Positions 39,169 through 47,588 of a stretch of 64,000 bases of DNA are shown in pieces. Under the pieces are notes generated by a model, which saw nothing but the letters and a program-made list of their open reading frames with translations, had not been told where the DNA came from and searched no databases. The position numbers were made by a program, and so were the translations under genes. Position 1 is the first letter of the stretch, and the number at the start of each line of letters is the position of its first letter. Source of the DNA: an uncultured Bacteroidales bacterium (GTDB taxonomy: Bacteria > Bacteroidota > Bacteroidia > Bacteroidales > F082); assembly GCA_947303395.1 (NCBI GenBank), contig CAMYYD010000004.1, forward strand, positions 124,001-188,000. The letters are read 5' to 3'.

Positions 39169-40104
39169 TCAATCACCAATGTTTTTTTTAACTATCCTTC
39201 CTGTTAGTTTATCCTTTAAAACATAATGACATAACATATTGGGATCTATATTAATTGTAATCTCCAATACCCTATTTGTATTTGGCTGAATATTATCATT
39301 TTCCAAATTAATATCAGCTATAAGAGTATTATTAATAGCTTTTAAATGATTGCCTTGCCAAAGCTTAATATTGAAAACAGGAACACTCGCATTTAATGAT
39401 ATATGTTTGCTTGACCGATATGGAATCGTCGTGTTGGCTTTGATAATTGGTAACATATATCCATCAGCATCCTCAACACCAACTGCTTGCGATATCACAG
39501 GTAAAAGCAATGCATTTTTTACCGACCCATTAATAATCCCCTCTTTAATTTCGGCACCTCTTTTTATCAATTGTTTTAGATTGGTCATCAATTCCGCTTC
39601 CACGCCGAAAACACATCCCGCAAGCTGTTCATATGAAAAATCATAATGTCCGTTGGTAACAACAAAAACTTTATCCACAGGTCCTTTCACATTTCGAGTA
39701 GCTTCGTTACATATAGAATAAACAGCTTCACTGTTCACGGAAGGTACAAACGCAGCGTATTCAAAATCAAACACTCCATCATCACAATAAACCACAGCCA
39801 TGTCCAAAAACTCATCATCATACGCTAATACAGCCACCCTATGCGAGTCGCCTAACAAATTAAGGACATGCAAAGCCAATATGATAGCCTCAGGATATGT
39901 CAAAGTTTTCTTTCCACTACATTGCAAAAGAGAACAACCACTGTGCATAACCACAAAACTCTTACTATTCTTACGATGCAATTCTTTCAATGCTTGCTCG
40001 ATTTCATTTGGATAGTTTTGTTGAAACTGCAATTCTTCTAAAGTCCAATCATTTCTTCCTGAAACCAACTTGTCGATAATGTTATAGAGCAGATTGTCGT
40101 CCAT
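39169..40104 (-). CDS. degenerate Hsp70-like protein (partial ATPase domain plus substrate-binding domain)
   Basis: 311 aa. Residues about 143-311 follow DnaK closely in order: VDKVFVVTNG for the IDEVVLVGG strand, FGVE, the KRGAEIKEGIINGSVKNALL segment for the A-I-GAAIQGGVLAGDVKDVLL helix, NTTIP, VFNIKLWQG, and INIDPNMLCHYVLKDKLTG for the substrate-binding sheet. The first phosphate loop (DLGTT) is absent and the second (DLGGGTFD) reads AYDDEFLD. It should not hydrolyse ATP. It may bind peptides or act as a scaffold for exported proteins of this operon. Confidence 0.8.
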   Translation of the reverse strand: MDDNLLYNIIDKLVSGRNDWTLEELQFQQNYPNEIEQALKELHRKNSKSFVVMHSGCSLLQCSGKKTLTYPEAIILALHVLNLLGDSHRVAVLAYDDEFLDMAVVYCDDGVFDFEYAAFVPSVNSEAVYSICNEATRNVKGPVDKVFVVTNGHYDFSYEQLAGCVFGVEAELMTNLKQLIKRGAEIKEGIINGSVKNALLLPVISQAVGVEDADGYMLPIIKANTTIPYRSSKHISLNASVPVFNIKLWQGNHLKAINNTLIADINLENDNIQPNTNRVLEITINIDPNMLCHYVLKDKLTGRIVKKNIGD

Positions 40105-40106
40105 TT

Positions 40107-40754
40107 TTACCTTTGTTTGCCATTTAGTAGTTGAGCGATCTCTGCTGGAGATAAGTGCGGTCTTTCATTTTCACGTGGGTCAAAACCTGAATCTGAAGGT
40201 TTTGAAGAAGGCGGAGTGGGTCTGGGTGATGAAGTGGGAGGCTGAGGAGTAGAGTACGGTTTGTCCCAGTGTAACCCTTGTTGTTTGTTGTGTTGGTTAT
40301 ATGGCCACGGTTGTGGAGGTGGTGGGAGAGGCCTCTCCGACCTACTTGAACCTTTGCCCCCCATATTAAAACCACCAAATTTGTCATTGCTTGCTGATGG
40401 GGCGGCGCTACCACTATTACTGTCGGTGCTGCCGCCACTGCTGGAACCGCCAGTTGAGCTGCCGTCACCACCAACATTGGTGGTTTCAATTGCAATTACT
40501 TTTTCAATGGTAGGATCAAGCACTCTCTTACACCACTCACTGTAGCGTTCAGATATTTCCTCGCATTTTGCAATTTGAGGCTGGTATCCCGACACAAACT
40601 CTGCGTATTTGGGATCTTCCCAATACTCACCAACTTGAGACATGTCGGCATTCATAAGATCGTAGATCTCATGTAGGGACTCTGACAAATGTGTCAAATC
40701 AGTTTTAAGCTCAATCAATGCTTTTGAACTTACCTTTGAAAAATCTGAAGCCAT
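40107..40754 (-). CDS. WXG100-like protein with Pro/Ser-rich tail
   Basis: 215 aa. The N-terminal about 95 residues are helical with the turn motif W-E-D-P-K-Y-A-E-F, a variant of the WXG100 W-x-G...F signature. Then follow a Gly/Ser-rich linker (95-130), a Pro-rich region (140-185) and a short end LSPAEIAQLLNGKQR. Possible secreted substrate or adaptor of the EssC-like ATPase. It is 2 bp from both neighbours. Confidence 0.7.
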   Translation of the reverse strand: MASDFSKVSSKALIELKTDLTHLSESLHEIYDLMNADMSQVGEYWEDPKYAEFVSGYQPQIAKCEEISERYSEWCKRVLDPTIEKVIAIETTNVGGDGSSTGGSSSGGSTDSNSGSAAPSASNDKFGGFNMGGKGSSRSERPLPPPPQPWPYNQHNKQQGLHWDKPYSTPQPPTSSPRPTPPSSKPSDSGFDPRENERPHLSPAEIAQLLNGKQR

Positions 40755-40756
40755 AT

Positions 40757-41233
40757 TTATTTGTCTTTAAAAATTTCTTGAATATCTTTATCTCTTAATT
40801 CTCCGGGTTTCACGCCATCATAGCGTTCTTCCCAATAATCTCTGTCACGACGTTCATCATGTACAATACCACCTCGGTTATTTACAACTTTACATTCCTC
40901 CACATTAATTTCATCATCATGCCAGTTATTCACTTTGCCATTGTATTGTGGTCCAGCGGCACAAACAAAAGCTACATCTTCTGAAATGCCAGTCAATCGC
41001 GCCATTTCCTGCAAATGTTTGTCCATCTGTTGCATAAGCTGGTCGACGCCATAACCTTTTATTCCCTCACCGGTAATATATTTCTGAAAATTCAATGAAT
41101 AGGGTTCCATGATCCCCGAATTGAATCGTTCTGCAACCTGATCTCGCCAGTCTTCCTGAACCAATTGCCACTCAGCTTTCAAATTACGCTCCACTTCCTG
41201 AATCTGAAGCACAAAGTCTGGAATGTTACTCAT
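40757..41233 (-). CDS. WXG100-like protein with C-terminal extension
   Basis: 158 aa. Helical hairpin region with the motif W-R-D-Q-V-A-E-R-F near residue 29, then a second helix and a charged C-terminal extension (residues 90-158) rich in Asp and Arg. The shared W-x-D-x-x-x-x-x-F spacing ties it to the genes at 40107 and 42010. No signal peptide. Confidence 0.65.
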   Translation of the reverse strand: MSNIPDFVLQIQEVERNLKAEWQLVQEDWRDQVAERFNSGIMEPYSLNFQKYITGEGIKGYGVDQLMQQMDKHLQEMARLTGISEDVAFVCAAGPQYNGKVNNWHDDEINVEECKVVNNRGGIVHDERRDRDYWEERYDGVKPGELRDKDIQEIFKDK

Positions 41234-41244
41234 ATTATCTCTTT

Positions 41245-42000
41245 TTATTCATAAAGGTGTACGTCGGCATGCAAATTCTTGCAGATACACAAAGCAATTG
41301 GTCGACCGCATTCTGGACAACGCATGGCGCGATTGGCGCCTTTGACCTCATTAGTAGCCTGCTCGTCTTTAATTCCCTCAATATTCTTTTTAAAGGCTTC
41401 AAAACGTTCATCCTCGGAAAGAGGTTTGTCTTGTTCCCTTGGTTGCCAATTCGCAGCAGCGCTGGGATCTCCACCAACATCACAACCAAGAATGTCGTAA
41501 AGTTTGTCGATGCAATCTCTAAGTTGCTGGGTGGCCCTTGGCGTTTGGTTTTCCCTCATATTGATGATAAGATAGTGCCCTCCAGAAGGATGAAGAATAC
41601 CTGCTGGAGCGTTATAGTCATCTATTTCCGATTGACATTCTCCCACAATCCGTTTTCCTTCATCATATTTCCTTCTCCACTCTTCCACCTCTTTCCGAGC
41701 GGACTCAACAGCACGTTCTTCCCATCTGCAACTTGGGCGGTACTCACCAGATTCTTCATCATATTCTTGTGAAGCCTCACATGAGGACAATGCATCTTCC
41801 GCTTCACTCAACTTCTCTTCCGCTTCTTCGAGTTTCTTTTGAATAAACTCCAATTGTTTATCCAAAACCTCTTTAACGCCATCAATGTAATTGCTAACGT
41901 TTTCCTCAATGTTGGCCATAGCTTCGCCAGAATACTCAATCATATTGTTGAGTTCTTCCAACGAATGGACATCGCGTATATGTGCACCTTGTTCAGCCAT
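41245..42000 (-). CDS. coiled-coil protein with C-terminal zinc ribbon
   Basis: 251 aa. Residues about 10-125 are a long charged coiled coil (LEFIQKKLEEAEEKLSEAED), like LXG or WXG-type export substrates; residues 225-242 hold the zinc-ribbon-like CPECGRPIALCIC. No signal peptide. Candidate substrate or assembly factor of the EssC-like system; specific function unknown. Confidence 0.65.
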   Translation of the reverse strand: MAEQGAHIRDVHSLEELNNMIEYSGEAMANIEENVSNYIDGVKEVLDKQLEFIQKKLEEAEEKLSEAEDALSSCEASQEYDEESGEYRPSCRWEERAVESARKEVEEWRRKYDEGKRIVGECQSEIDDYNAPAGILHPSGGHYLIINMRENQTPRATQQLRDCIDKLYDILGCDVGGDPSAAANWQPREQDKPLSEDERFEAFKKNIEGIKDEQATNEVKGANRAMRCPECGRPIALCICKNLHADVHLYE

Positions 42001-42009
42001 ATCCTTTTT

Positions 42010-42297
42010 TTACAAATGCATTGGTTCAGTTTCGTAAGCCCTTAGCTTTTGTTCCAACTGGTATAGCAAATTATTCTCATAATTGTATAACACATCACAT
42101 AGAGGTTTTATCTTTTCTTTGTCCTCATTGAAGTTGTTTTGGAACTGCTTGAAATTATCATCCTTCCAATCTTCACTGACGGTTTCGATAGCACGCTCCG
42201 TCTTAGTAAGTTGGACTTTCAGTTCATCAATCGCATGTGCAATTTTTCCACGATAATCATGGATGGCTGCACTGCTATTACTTACTGTTAATGCCAT
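42010..42297 (-). CDS. WXG100-like small protein
   Basis: 95 aa, the size of EsxA/ESAT-6. Two predicted helices with a turn at W44-K-D-D-N-F-K-Q-F52, where Asp replaces the Gly of W-x-G and Phe sits at the usual +8 position. No YxxxD/E export signal is visible at the C-terminus. Its start lies 20 bp inside the 3' end of the EssC-like ATPase gene, so the two are translated together, as for T7SS substrates beside EssC. Confidence 0.75.
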   Translation of the reverse strand: MALTVSNSSAAIHDYRGKIAHAIDELKVQLTKTERAIETVSEDWKDDNFKQFQNNFNEDKEKIKPLCDVLYNYENNLLYQLEQKLRAYETEPMHL

Positions 42298-45200
42298 AGC
42301 GATACGGTTTAAATTTAGTTATTGAATTGTTGACATGATTATAATATAATCCCCTATAATTTGTTGCTGGGCGGTTGAGCACCAACAATTTGTTGGCTGC
42401 TGAGTTGCCAACAATCTTGTCGGAATCCTGTTCCGACATTTGCAAGGCGATTCGATGGCAGAATATGTTTTGAGCGCCGTATCCCAAACGGCTCAAATTA
42501 GCCAGATTATCAACTTGCAATACCGTGAATACGCCGACCATCGGGCCATTCTTCATAATGTATTCCAGCAACATACTGCACTCTGACTGCATATCGCCCC
42601 TGCTGCCCGTACCATCAAACATTCGGCCACGCTGGAATTCAAAAATGTTGATAAAGAAATGTGTCATACGCATAGAAGAATCTTTTTTCCGCGCATCAAT
42701 AACATTCTCTTTAATAAACTTCAAAAAGTCCCTTACATCTTCCTCGCTTTTTGCTTCTTTTAGTGTACAGTAATCGGCAACAGCGGCGAACATGTCACTT
42801 TGGAACATGCTCTGCATCGGGTCATCCTCCATCATAAAATTCATCAAGATGACATTGCACGCACCTTCGGTATGAGCGGTTATTTCAGAAAGCAAGGTGT
42901 GATAAGCTATTCCTTTGGCGACATTTGGAATACCGCCAATAATCAGGATGTTGTTGTTGCTGTCTTTTGTAAGTGGAACATAAACATGGCATGGCGCGAT
43001 GGCAATACTTTCACCCAAATAAACGCCAATTTCACGAGGTGCTTCCTGTTGATTCCCATAATGGCGGTCGGATAGGATGCGGTCTGTAAATTCAGGCAAT
43101 TCTTCGCTTCTGAAAGTACGAAGCTCATGTTCATCTGTTATGTCCGTATGTTCTTTGGCGAATACTGAAACCTCATCCAACAGATTTTCCAATTCTTTTG
43201 ATGCGTTTATGAAGAATGAGCGTGTAAGATAGTTGGCGACTTCCGCACCTGATTCATTGTTGTAAACGCAAGAACCTGTAAGCAAACGTGGCTGTGGTTC
43301 TGAATGTGACCAGCGAATTAGATTGTTGAAATCATTCGGGTCACTCTTGAAAACAACACGATTTGCAATCAAATCATAAGGAACTATACTCTTGGCAGGC
43401 AATTTTTGCGTTGCTAGTATAAGGTTTATACCAAACTTACGATACTCTTGAATGATGGCGTGAATCTTGGCGTTTGCCTCTTTACTGATATTGTCGTTCT
43501 CAATTTCAAATATCTTTTGGAACTCATCAATGATTATAAGCAAACGTGGTACGATCAAGTCGGGATTTTTACGTTTGAGTTCAACAATATTGGTAACACC
43601 GTTTTCTCGACATAGAGTCATACGGCGATTACCCTCTTCAAACACTTCACGTAAAATGCTCAAACCAAATTCTCTTTCAGCTTCAGGTGCAATAACGCGT
43701 GCATGTGGAAGATGATGACGTGCATAAACATCGAACTCAACACCAGAAAAGTCTAGTAAATACATTTGCAACTCACGAGGTGAGTAATTTATCATGGCAT
43801 TGGCAATAAGCACATGGAGGAATACAGATTTTCCAGAGCCAGGGATGCCAATAACGATAGCAGAGTTTTGACCGCTTTCCTGTGTGATGTTGAGTTTCTG
43901 AATCTGTTTGTTCGTAGACATACCAAATGGTATATCTGCACGGTTTGCACTTTGTTTTGTCCACCATTCTTCTTTTGGGATCATATAATCGGTCAAGCGT
44001 AAAACCTCTTCGGTTTTTATTTCAAATCCAGCGTTGACATATTGTACAATACCATGCAATTTGTCATCATCCAAAGTGGCGTATTGCTGTTTTTCCCTTA
44101 TATTTTCAGGTTTTATCGTCAAATCAATGGCTGCTGCATCCACAGATGATGCATCATCAAGGTGCATAATATTGCCAATCTTAATCCAATCCTCATTGTT
44201 TCGCAGCAAATCATCATTTACCATAAAAATGAATTGGACACCTGCCCGTATGCCGTTTGCGATAATGCGTTGTATAGTATGAGCCATATCAGGAGACACT
44301 CCATACGGAAAATCTTTGAATACAACGATTTGATACGGTTCCTGTTTCTCTTTTCCTTTATTGAATGCTGCCAATGATTTATATGGCCCCTGAAGCAGAT
44401 TTTGCACAACGTTTTCTACATATCTGTCGAGCATTGAAAGATGGGCTTGCATATCTTCACTTCTTGCACAGATTGTATACACATGTCGGTCGAGCATTTT
44501 GAGCATATTGCTTGTTCCACCGAGATCTTTTGAATCGAACATCAAGATTTGAATATTGCCACTTTGACTGCCAGCCAAAAGTCTTCCTAACAATCCATTT
44601 ACGACTTCTTGTGCTGTTTGTGACGTTTCGCTATTATAGCGAAGAAGTATATTTTTGTAGTTTAAAAATGGCACAAATTGTAATTGTTGAAGTTGTAATG
44701 TTTCTTTGAAGAATGGAAATGATAAATCCTGATAGCCATAAAGGATATGAGATAAAGCAATTATGCGTTTGTTACTAATAGATTCCCATATCTGGCAGTC
44801 CGTTGTGGTAGTCTCATAATAAGAAGAGAATACTGATTGGTAATATCCACAGAAAGTCTGAAAAGATGATGAAAGATTCTTTTGTGTTTCTTTTTGCAAA
44901 TTTGTCACTTGATCATCAATATTTTCGCGTATTTCAATACATTGTTCTTTTTGCTGACCTTTGGCGTTTTTGCAGATTTCAGCAATTGTATCCATATCGT
45001 CACGGAATGTAATATAATCTTTACGTGATGCTTTGGAAATTAATTGTATCATGTCTATTGCTTCATGGAATTTTCGTGTATATTCCTCCACAAGATATGA
45101 TGTTTTTTCATCATCAGATTGAAATATTGGGGTGTATGGCTCTTTATTTATTTCTATAGCTTTTTTAAGTTCATTCAAATTATTGCGATAGCGTTCAACC

Positions 45201-45514
45201 ATACTGTTATATTTCTGTTTGAACTTTTTGCATTTTGTTACTGAACCTTGTTCATCTTGGTTAAACCATTTCTTTATATCGTCTATGGTTAATTCAACAT
45301 TGCCAATTTTAGTTTTGGTGTTTTTTTTAATAATTGTTGCTTCCAAGATTCTTTTACCGTCAACGTAGACGCCATTTGTGCTACCCAAATCTGCAATGGT
45401 TATTTTCCCATCATCATGTAACACACATTTGCAATGATGTCTTCTACTTACCTTTGTGTCATCTAACACGACATCATTTTCACCTTTTGTTCTTCCAATA
45501 AATAACTCTTTCAT
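42278..45514 (-). CDS. EssC/EccC-like FtsK/SpoIIIE ATPase with N-terminal FHA domain
   Basis: 1078 aa. FHA domain at about 1-75 with all key residues (IGRTKGENDVVL, SRRHH, DLGSTNGVYVDG). A long helical region (90-300) follows, then three FtsK-like modules. The first lacks Walker A; the second has GIPGSGKS (556-563) and Walker B RLLIIIDEFQ; the third is degenerate (IIGGIPNVAKGIA). EssC/EccC share the FHA-plus-tandem-ATPase design and drive export of WXG100 proteins. No transmembrane helix is visible here, unlike EssC/EccC, so it must be recruited to the membrane by partners. Confidence 0.85.
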   Translation of the reverse strand: MKELFIGRTKGENDVVLDDTKVSRRHHCKCVLHDDGKITIADLGSTNGVYVDGKRILEATIIKKNTKTKIGNVELTIDDIKKWFNQDEQGSVTKCKKFKQKYNSMVERYRNNLNELKKAIEINKEPYTPIFQSDDEKTSYLVEEYTRKFHEAIDMIQLISKASRKDYITFRDDMDTIAEICKNAKGQQKEQCIEIRENIDDQVTNLQKETQKNLSSSFQTFCGYYQSVFSSYYETTTTDCQIWESISNKRIIALSHILYGYQDLSFPFFKETLQLQQLQFVPFLNYKNILLRYNSETSQTAQEVVNGLLGRLLAGSQSGNIQILMFDSKDLGGTSNMLKMLDRHVYTICARSEDMQAHLSMLDRYVENVVQNLLQGPYKSLAAFNKGKEKQEPYQIVVFKDFPYGVSPDMAHTIQRIIANGIRAGVQFIFMVNDDLLRNNEDWIKIGNIMHLDDASSVDAAAIDLTIKPENIREKQQYATLDDDKLHGIVQYVNAGFEIKTEEVLRLTDYMIPKEEWWTKQSANRADIPFGMSTNKQIQKLNITQESGQNSAIVIGIPGSGKSVFLHVLIANAMINYSPRELQMYLLDFSGVEFDVYARHHLPHARVIAPEAEREFGLSILREVFEEGNRRMTLCRENGVTNIVELKRKNPDLIVPRLLIIIDEFQKIFEIENDNISKEANAKIHAIIQEYRKFGINLILATQKLPAKSIVPYDLIANRVVFKSDPNDFNNLIRWSHSEPQPRLLTGSCVYNNESGAEVANYLTRSFFINASKELENLLDEVSVFAKEHTDITDEHELRTFRSEELPEFTDRILSDRHYGNQQEAPREIGVYLGESIAIAPCHVYVPLTKDSNNNILIIGGIPNVAKGIAYHTLLSEITAHTEGACNVILMNFMMEDDPMQSMFQSDMFAAVADYCTLKEAKSEEDVRDFLKFIKENVIDARKKDSSMRMTHFFINIFEFQRGRMFDGTGSRGDMQSECSMLLEYIMKNGPMVGVFTVLQVDNLANLSRLGYGAQNIFCHRIALQMSEQDSDKIVGNSAANKLLVLNRPATNYRGLYYNHVNNSITKFKPYRYGINSK

Positions 45515-45523
45515 AGACTTTAA

Positions 45524-46096
45524 TTATGATGCTATTAAAGCAATTATGGCAATAACAGCCGCAACTATCAGTGCCGAAATTAAACAACCTAACGTATTAC
45601 CCACATGATGCCCTATATTACTGCCTAACTTGCGTTTGAAAGGAACTTGAAAATCATCTCCTTTTTTGTAAACCTCTCCATGATAAACATCCTCTTTGAT
45701 ATGAATACTTGAAGGAATGTCTATAAAAGGTTTTTCTTCTTGTGGCACTTCTATGCTGTCTTTTTGTGGTGGGTCGAATCTTTGTGTTTTCTTTTCTTTT
45801 GTCATTCTTATTGTTTCGAATGATTCTACCGGGTTTTCATTGGACCCATAAAATTTAATCCATGTATTGTACCAATCAAGTTCAACCGCATTGCCCAGCG
45901 TTACCTTGTCTCCTTTATTAAGACTCGTAGGTTTTGTTATTTTTTGGCCATTAACCCTTGTCCCATTGGTGCTACCACGGTCAGAAATGAAAAATTTTCC
46001 ATTTAAGTCATAAAGTTCGCAGTGCCATCTTGATACCCCCTTATCATTGAAAACCACATCATTATCTGAAGCACGTCCTATTCTTATTATATCCAT
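45524..46096 (-). CDS. FHA-domain tail-anchored membrane protein
   Basis: 190 aa from the ATG at 46096. A complete FHA domain at the N-terminus (IGRASDNDVVF, SRWHCELY, DRGSTNGTRVNG), a Thr/Lys-rich linker, and a C-terminal hydrophobic helix (LISALIVAAVIAIIALIA). It should sit in the inner membrane with the FHA domain in the cytoplasm and bind phosphothreonine on partners. A longer start at 46132 would overlap the upstream gene. Confidence 0.85.
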   Translation of the reverse strand: MDIIRIGRASDNDVVFNDKGVSRWHCELYDLNGKFFISDRGSTNGTRVNGQKITKPTSLNKGDKVTLGNAVELDWYNTWIKFYGSNENPVESFETIRMTKEKKTQRFDPPQKDSIEVPQEEKPFIDIPSSIHIKEDVYHGEVYKKGDDFQVPFKRKLGSNIGHHVGNTLGCLISALIVAAVIAIIALIAS

Positions 46097-46106
46097 AACA
46101 AAGTTA

Positions 46107-47576
46107 TTAATAATTCCATTGACATAAATCAAATGCTATTCCAACAGATGTGTAGCCATCATATCTTAAAAACAGACGGGTTGATGTGTCGTCACGATTT
46201 ACCCAGTTGTACTCAACGCCAGTTTCAAACACGATACTTGACCGTGATTTTGTGGAATAATTATTATATGTATAATATTCGTCATATTCATCCTCTTGTT
46301 TCCATGAGTTTTCATAGAAATTGACTCTTGGACCAATTCCTATATATACAGCCCAACAACGTCCACTTCCATTAAGAGGCAAATATCCTCTAACCATGGG
46401 TTCCCAGTCTATTGACATAGAGTCATATAAACTAAAATTCATGTTTAAAGCATCAAATTCAACAAACTTCCATCTGTACATAAGTGTTGACATACGGATT
46501 CCGTAATTTCCTAAAATATAAGCGTTTATTTCGAAATATGTTGTTTTGCGTTCACCACCAAGATAATCATAATAATCTTCAACTAATCCGCTATAACCAC
46601 TTCGGTTTTCTTGGGAAACAAATATATCCTTATATGTGGATTTGTTTGCATATACTCGTATTTGTGTTCTTCGTGACACATTGCTCTCATTTTTTCGTAC
46701 TTCAATTGATAAGTCATTGGCGCTTTTCTTCGTGGCTTTACACCATGGAACATTAACTGCACCAACATACCAATCTGTGGCATTTGTTTTTACATATAAA
46801 GTTTTTCTCCCTCCATCGCTTTCAAAATGTAATTGCTCTGTTACTGACAATGTTGCCTTTTCACCATTTTGACTTACATCAACCTTAACATAATCGCCAT
46901 TTACAGACCTTATTGTAAACATTCCGTTTCTTGAATCTACAGTTGTGTTTTGTTTACATGTAATTATAATTTCTTCGTTGTTTATTCTTGGTTCATACCA
47001 AGTAAAGTTTTGGCGATCAATATTCCAAGCAGCATTGCTGTGTACATTAATGCGCATTTCACCTCCATCGGATGTAAACCTTATACTGCTTTTGTTAATA
47101 CTAAGTTCATCCTTCTCTTGGGTCACACGAATGCTTTTTGTTAAATTGCCGCTGAATATTCTAATATATCCAACGCGTTCTTTAGTCGTAGTGTTTTTTT
47201 CACAATCAATGATAAGCTTGTCACCTGATGCTTTTGGTTTTATCCAAGATGGATGATTGTCATATTGCCATGGATTATTGCTTGTGACTGTAATTGTATT
47301 ATGTCCACCATAAGACGGAAAGTCTATAGTAGTTTTATTTATTGTTAGGATGGCGTTTATCTCATTTAGTTTTTTTATACATTTATCAAGATATATTTTA
47401 GCACCACCATAATTGTCTCCACAATCTCTGATTATCAATTCAAATTGTGCTTTTGCCTTTTCATATTGTTCGTTGTTATAATAATTCTTGGCTGATTCAA
47501 GTTTTTTTTCACAATCTTGGGCAAAAACTACACTAGTGATTATTATCAGAACAATAAATATTATTGCCTTTTTCAT
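46107..47576 (-). CDS. BACON-domain protein with outer-membrane barrel
   Basis: 489 aa. Sec signal peptide, a TPR-like pair (CEKKLESAKNYYNNEQYEKAKAQF split over 22-70), three BACON domains (about 75-155, 157-238, 240-322, each with a W or F after SN/TN) and a C-terminal part of aromatic strands (about 340-489) that looks like a small outer-membrane barrel. BACON domains bind glycan or protein. In this operon it is the best candidate for an outer-membrane component. Confidence 0.75.
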   Translation of the reverse strand: MKKAIIFIVLIIITSVVFAQDCEKKLESAKNYYNNEQYEKAKAQFELIIRDCGDNYGGAKIYLDKCIKKLNEINAILTINKTTIDFPSYGGHNTITVTSNNPWQYDNHPSWIKPKASGDKLIIDCEKNTTTKERVGYIRIFSGNLTKSIRVTQEKDELSINKSSIRFTSDGGEMRINVHSNAAWNIDRQNFTWYEPRINNEEIIITCKQNTTVDSRNGMFTIRSVNGDYVKVDVSQNGEKATLSVTEQLHFESDGGRKTLYVKTNATDWYVGAVNVPWCKATKKSANDLSIEVRKNESNVSRRTQIRVYANKSTYKDIFVSQENRSGYSGLVEDYYDYLGGERKTTYFEINAYILGNYGIRMSTLMYRWKFVEFDALNMNFSLYDSMSIDWEPMVRGYLPLNGSGRCWAVYIGIGPRVNFYENSWKQEDEYDEYYTYNNYSTKSRSSIVFETGVEYNWVNRDDTSTRLFLRYDGYTSVGIAFDLCQWNY

Positions 47577-47588
47577 AGTTTTTCAATT

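Noticed and set aside
40124..40495. Pro/His-rich open frame overlapping the WXG100-like gene in another frame
   Set aside because: Composition reflects the Gly/Ser and Pro-rich linker of the real gene read out of frame.
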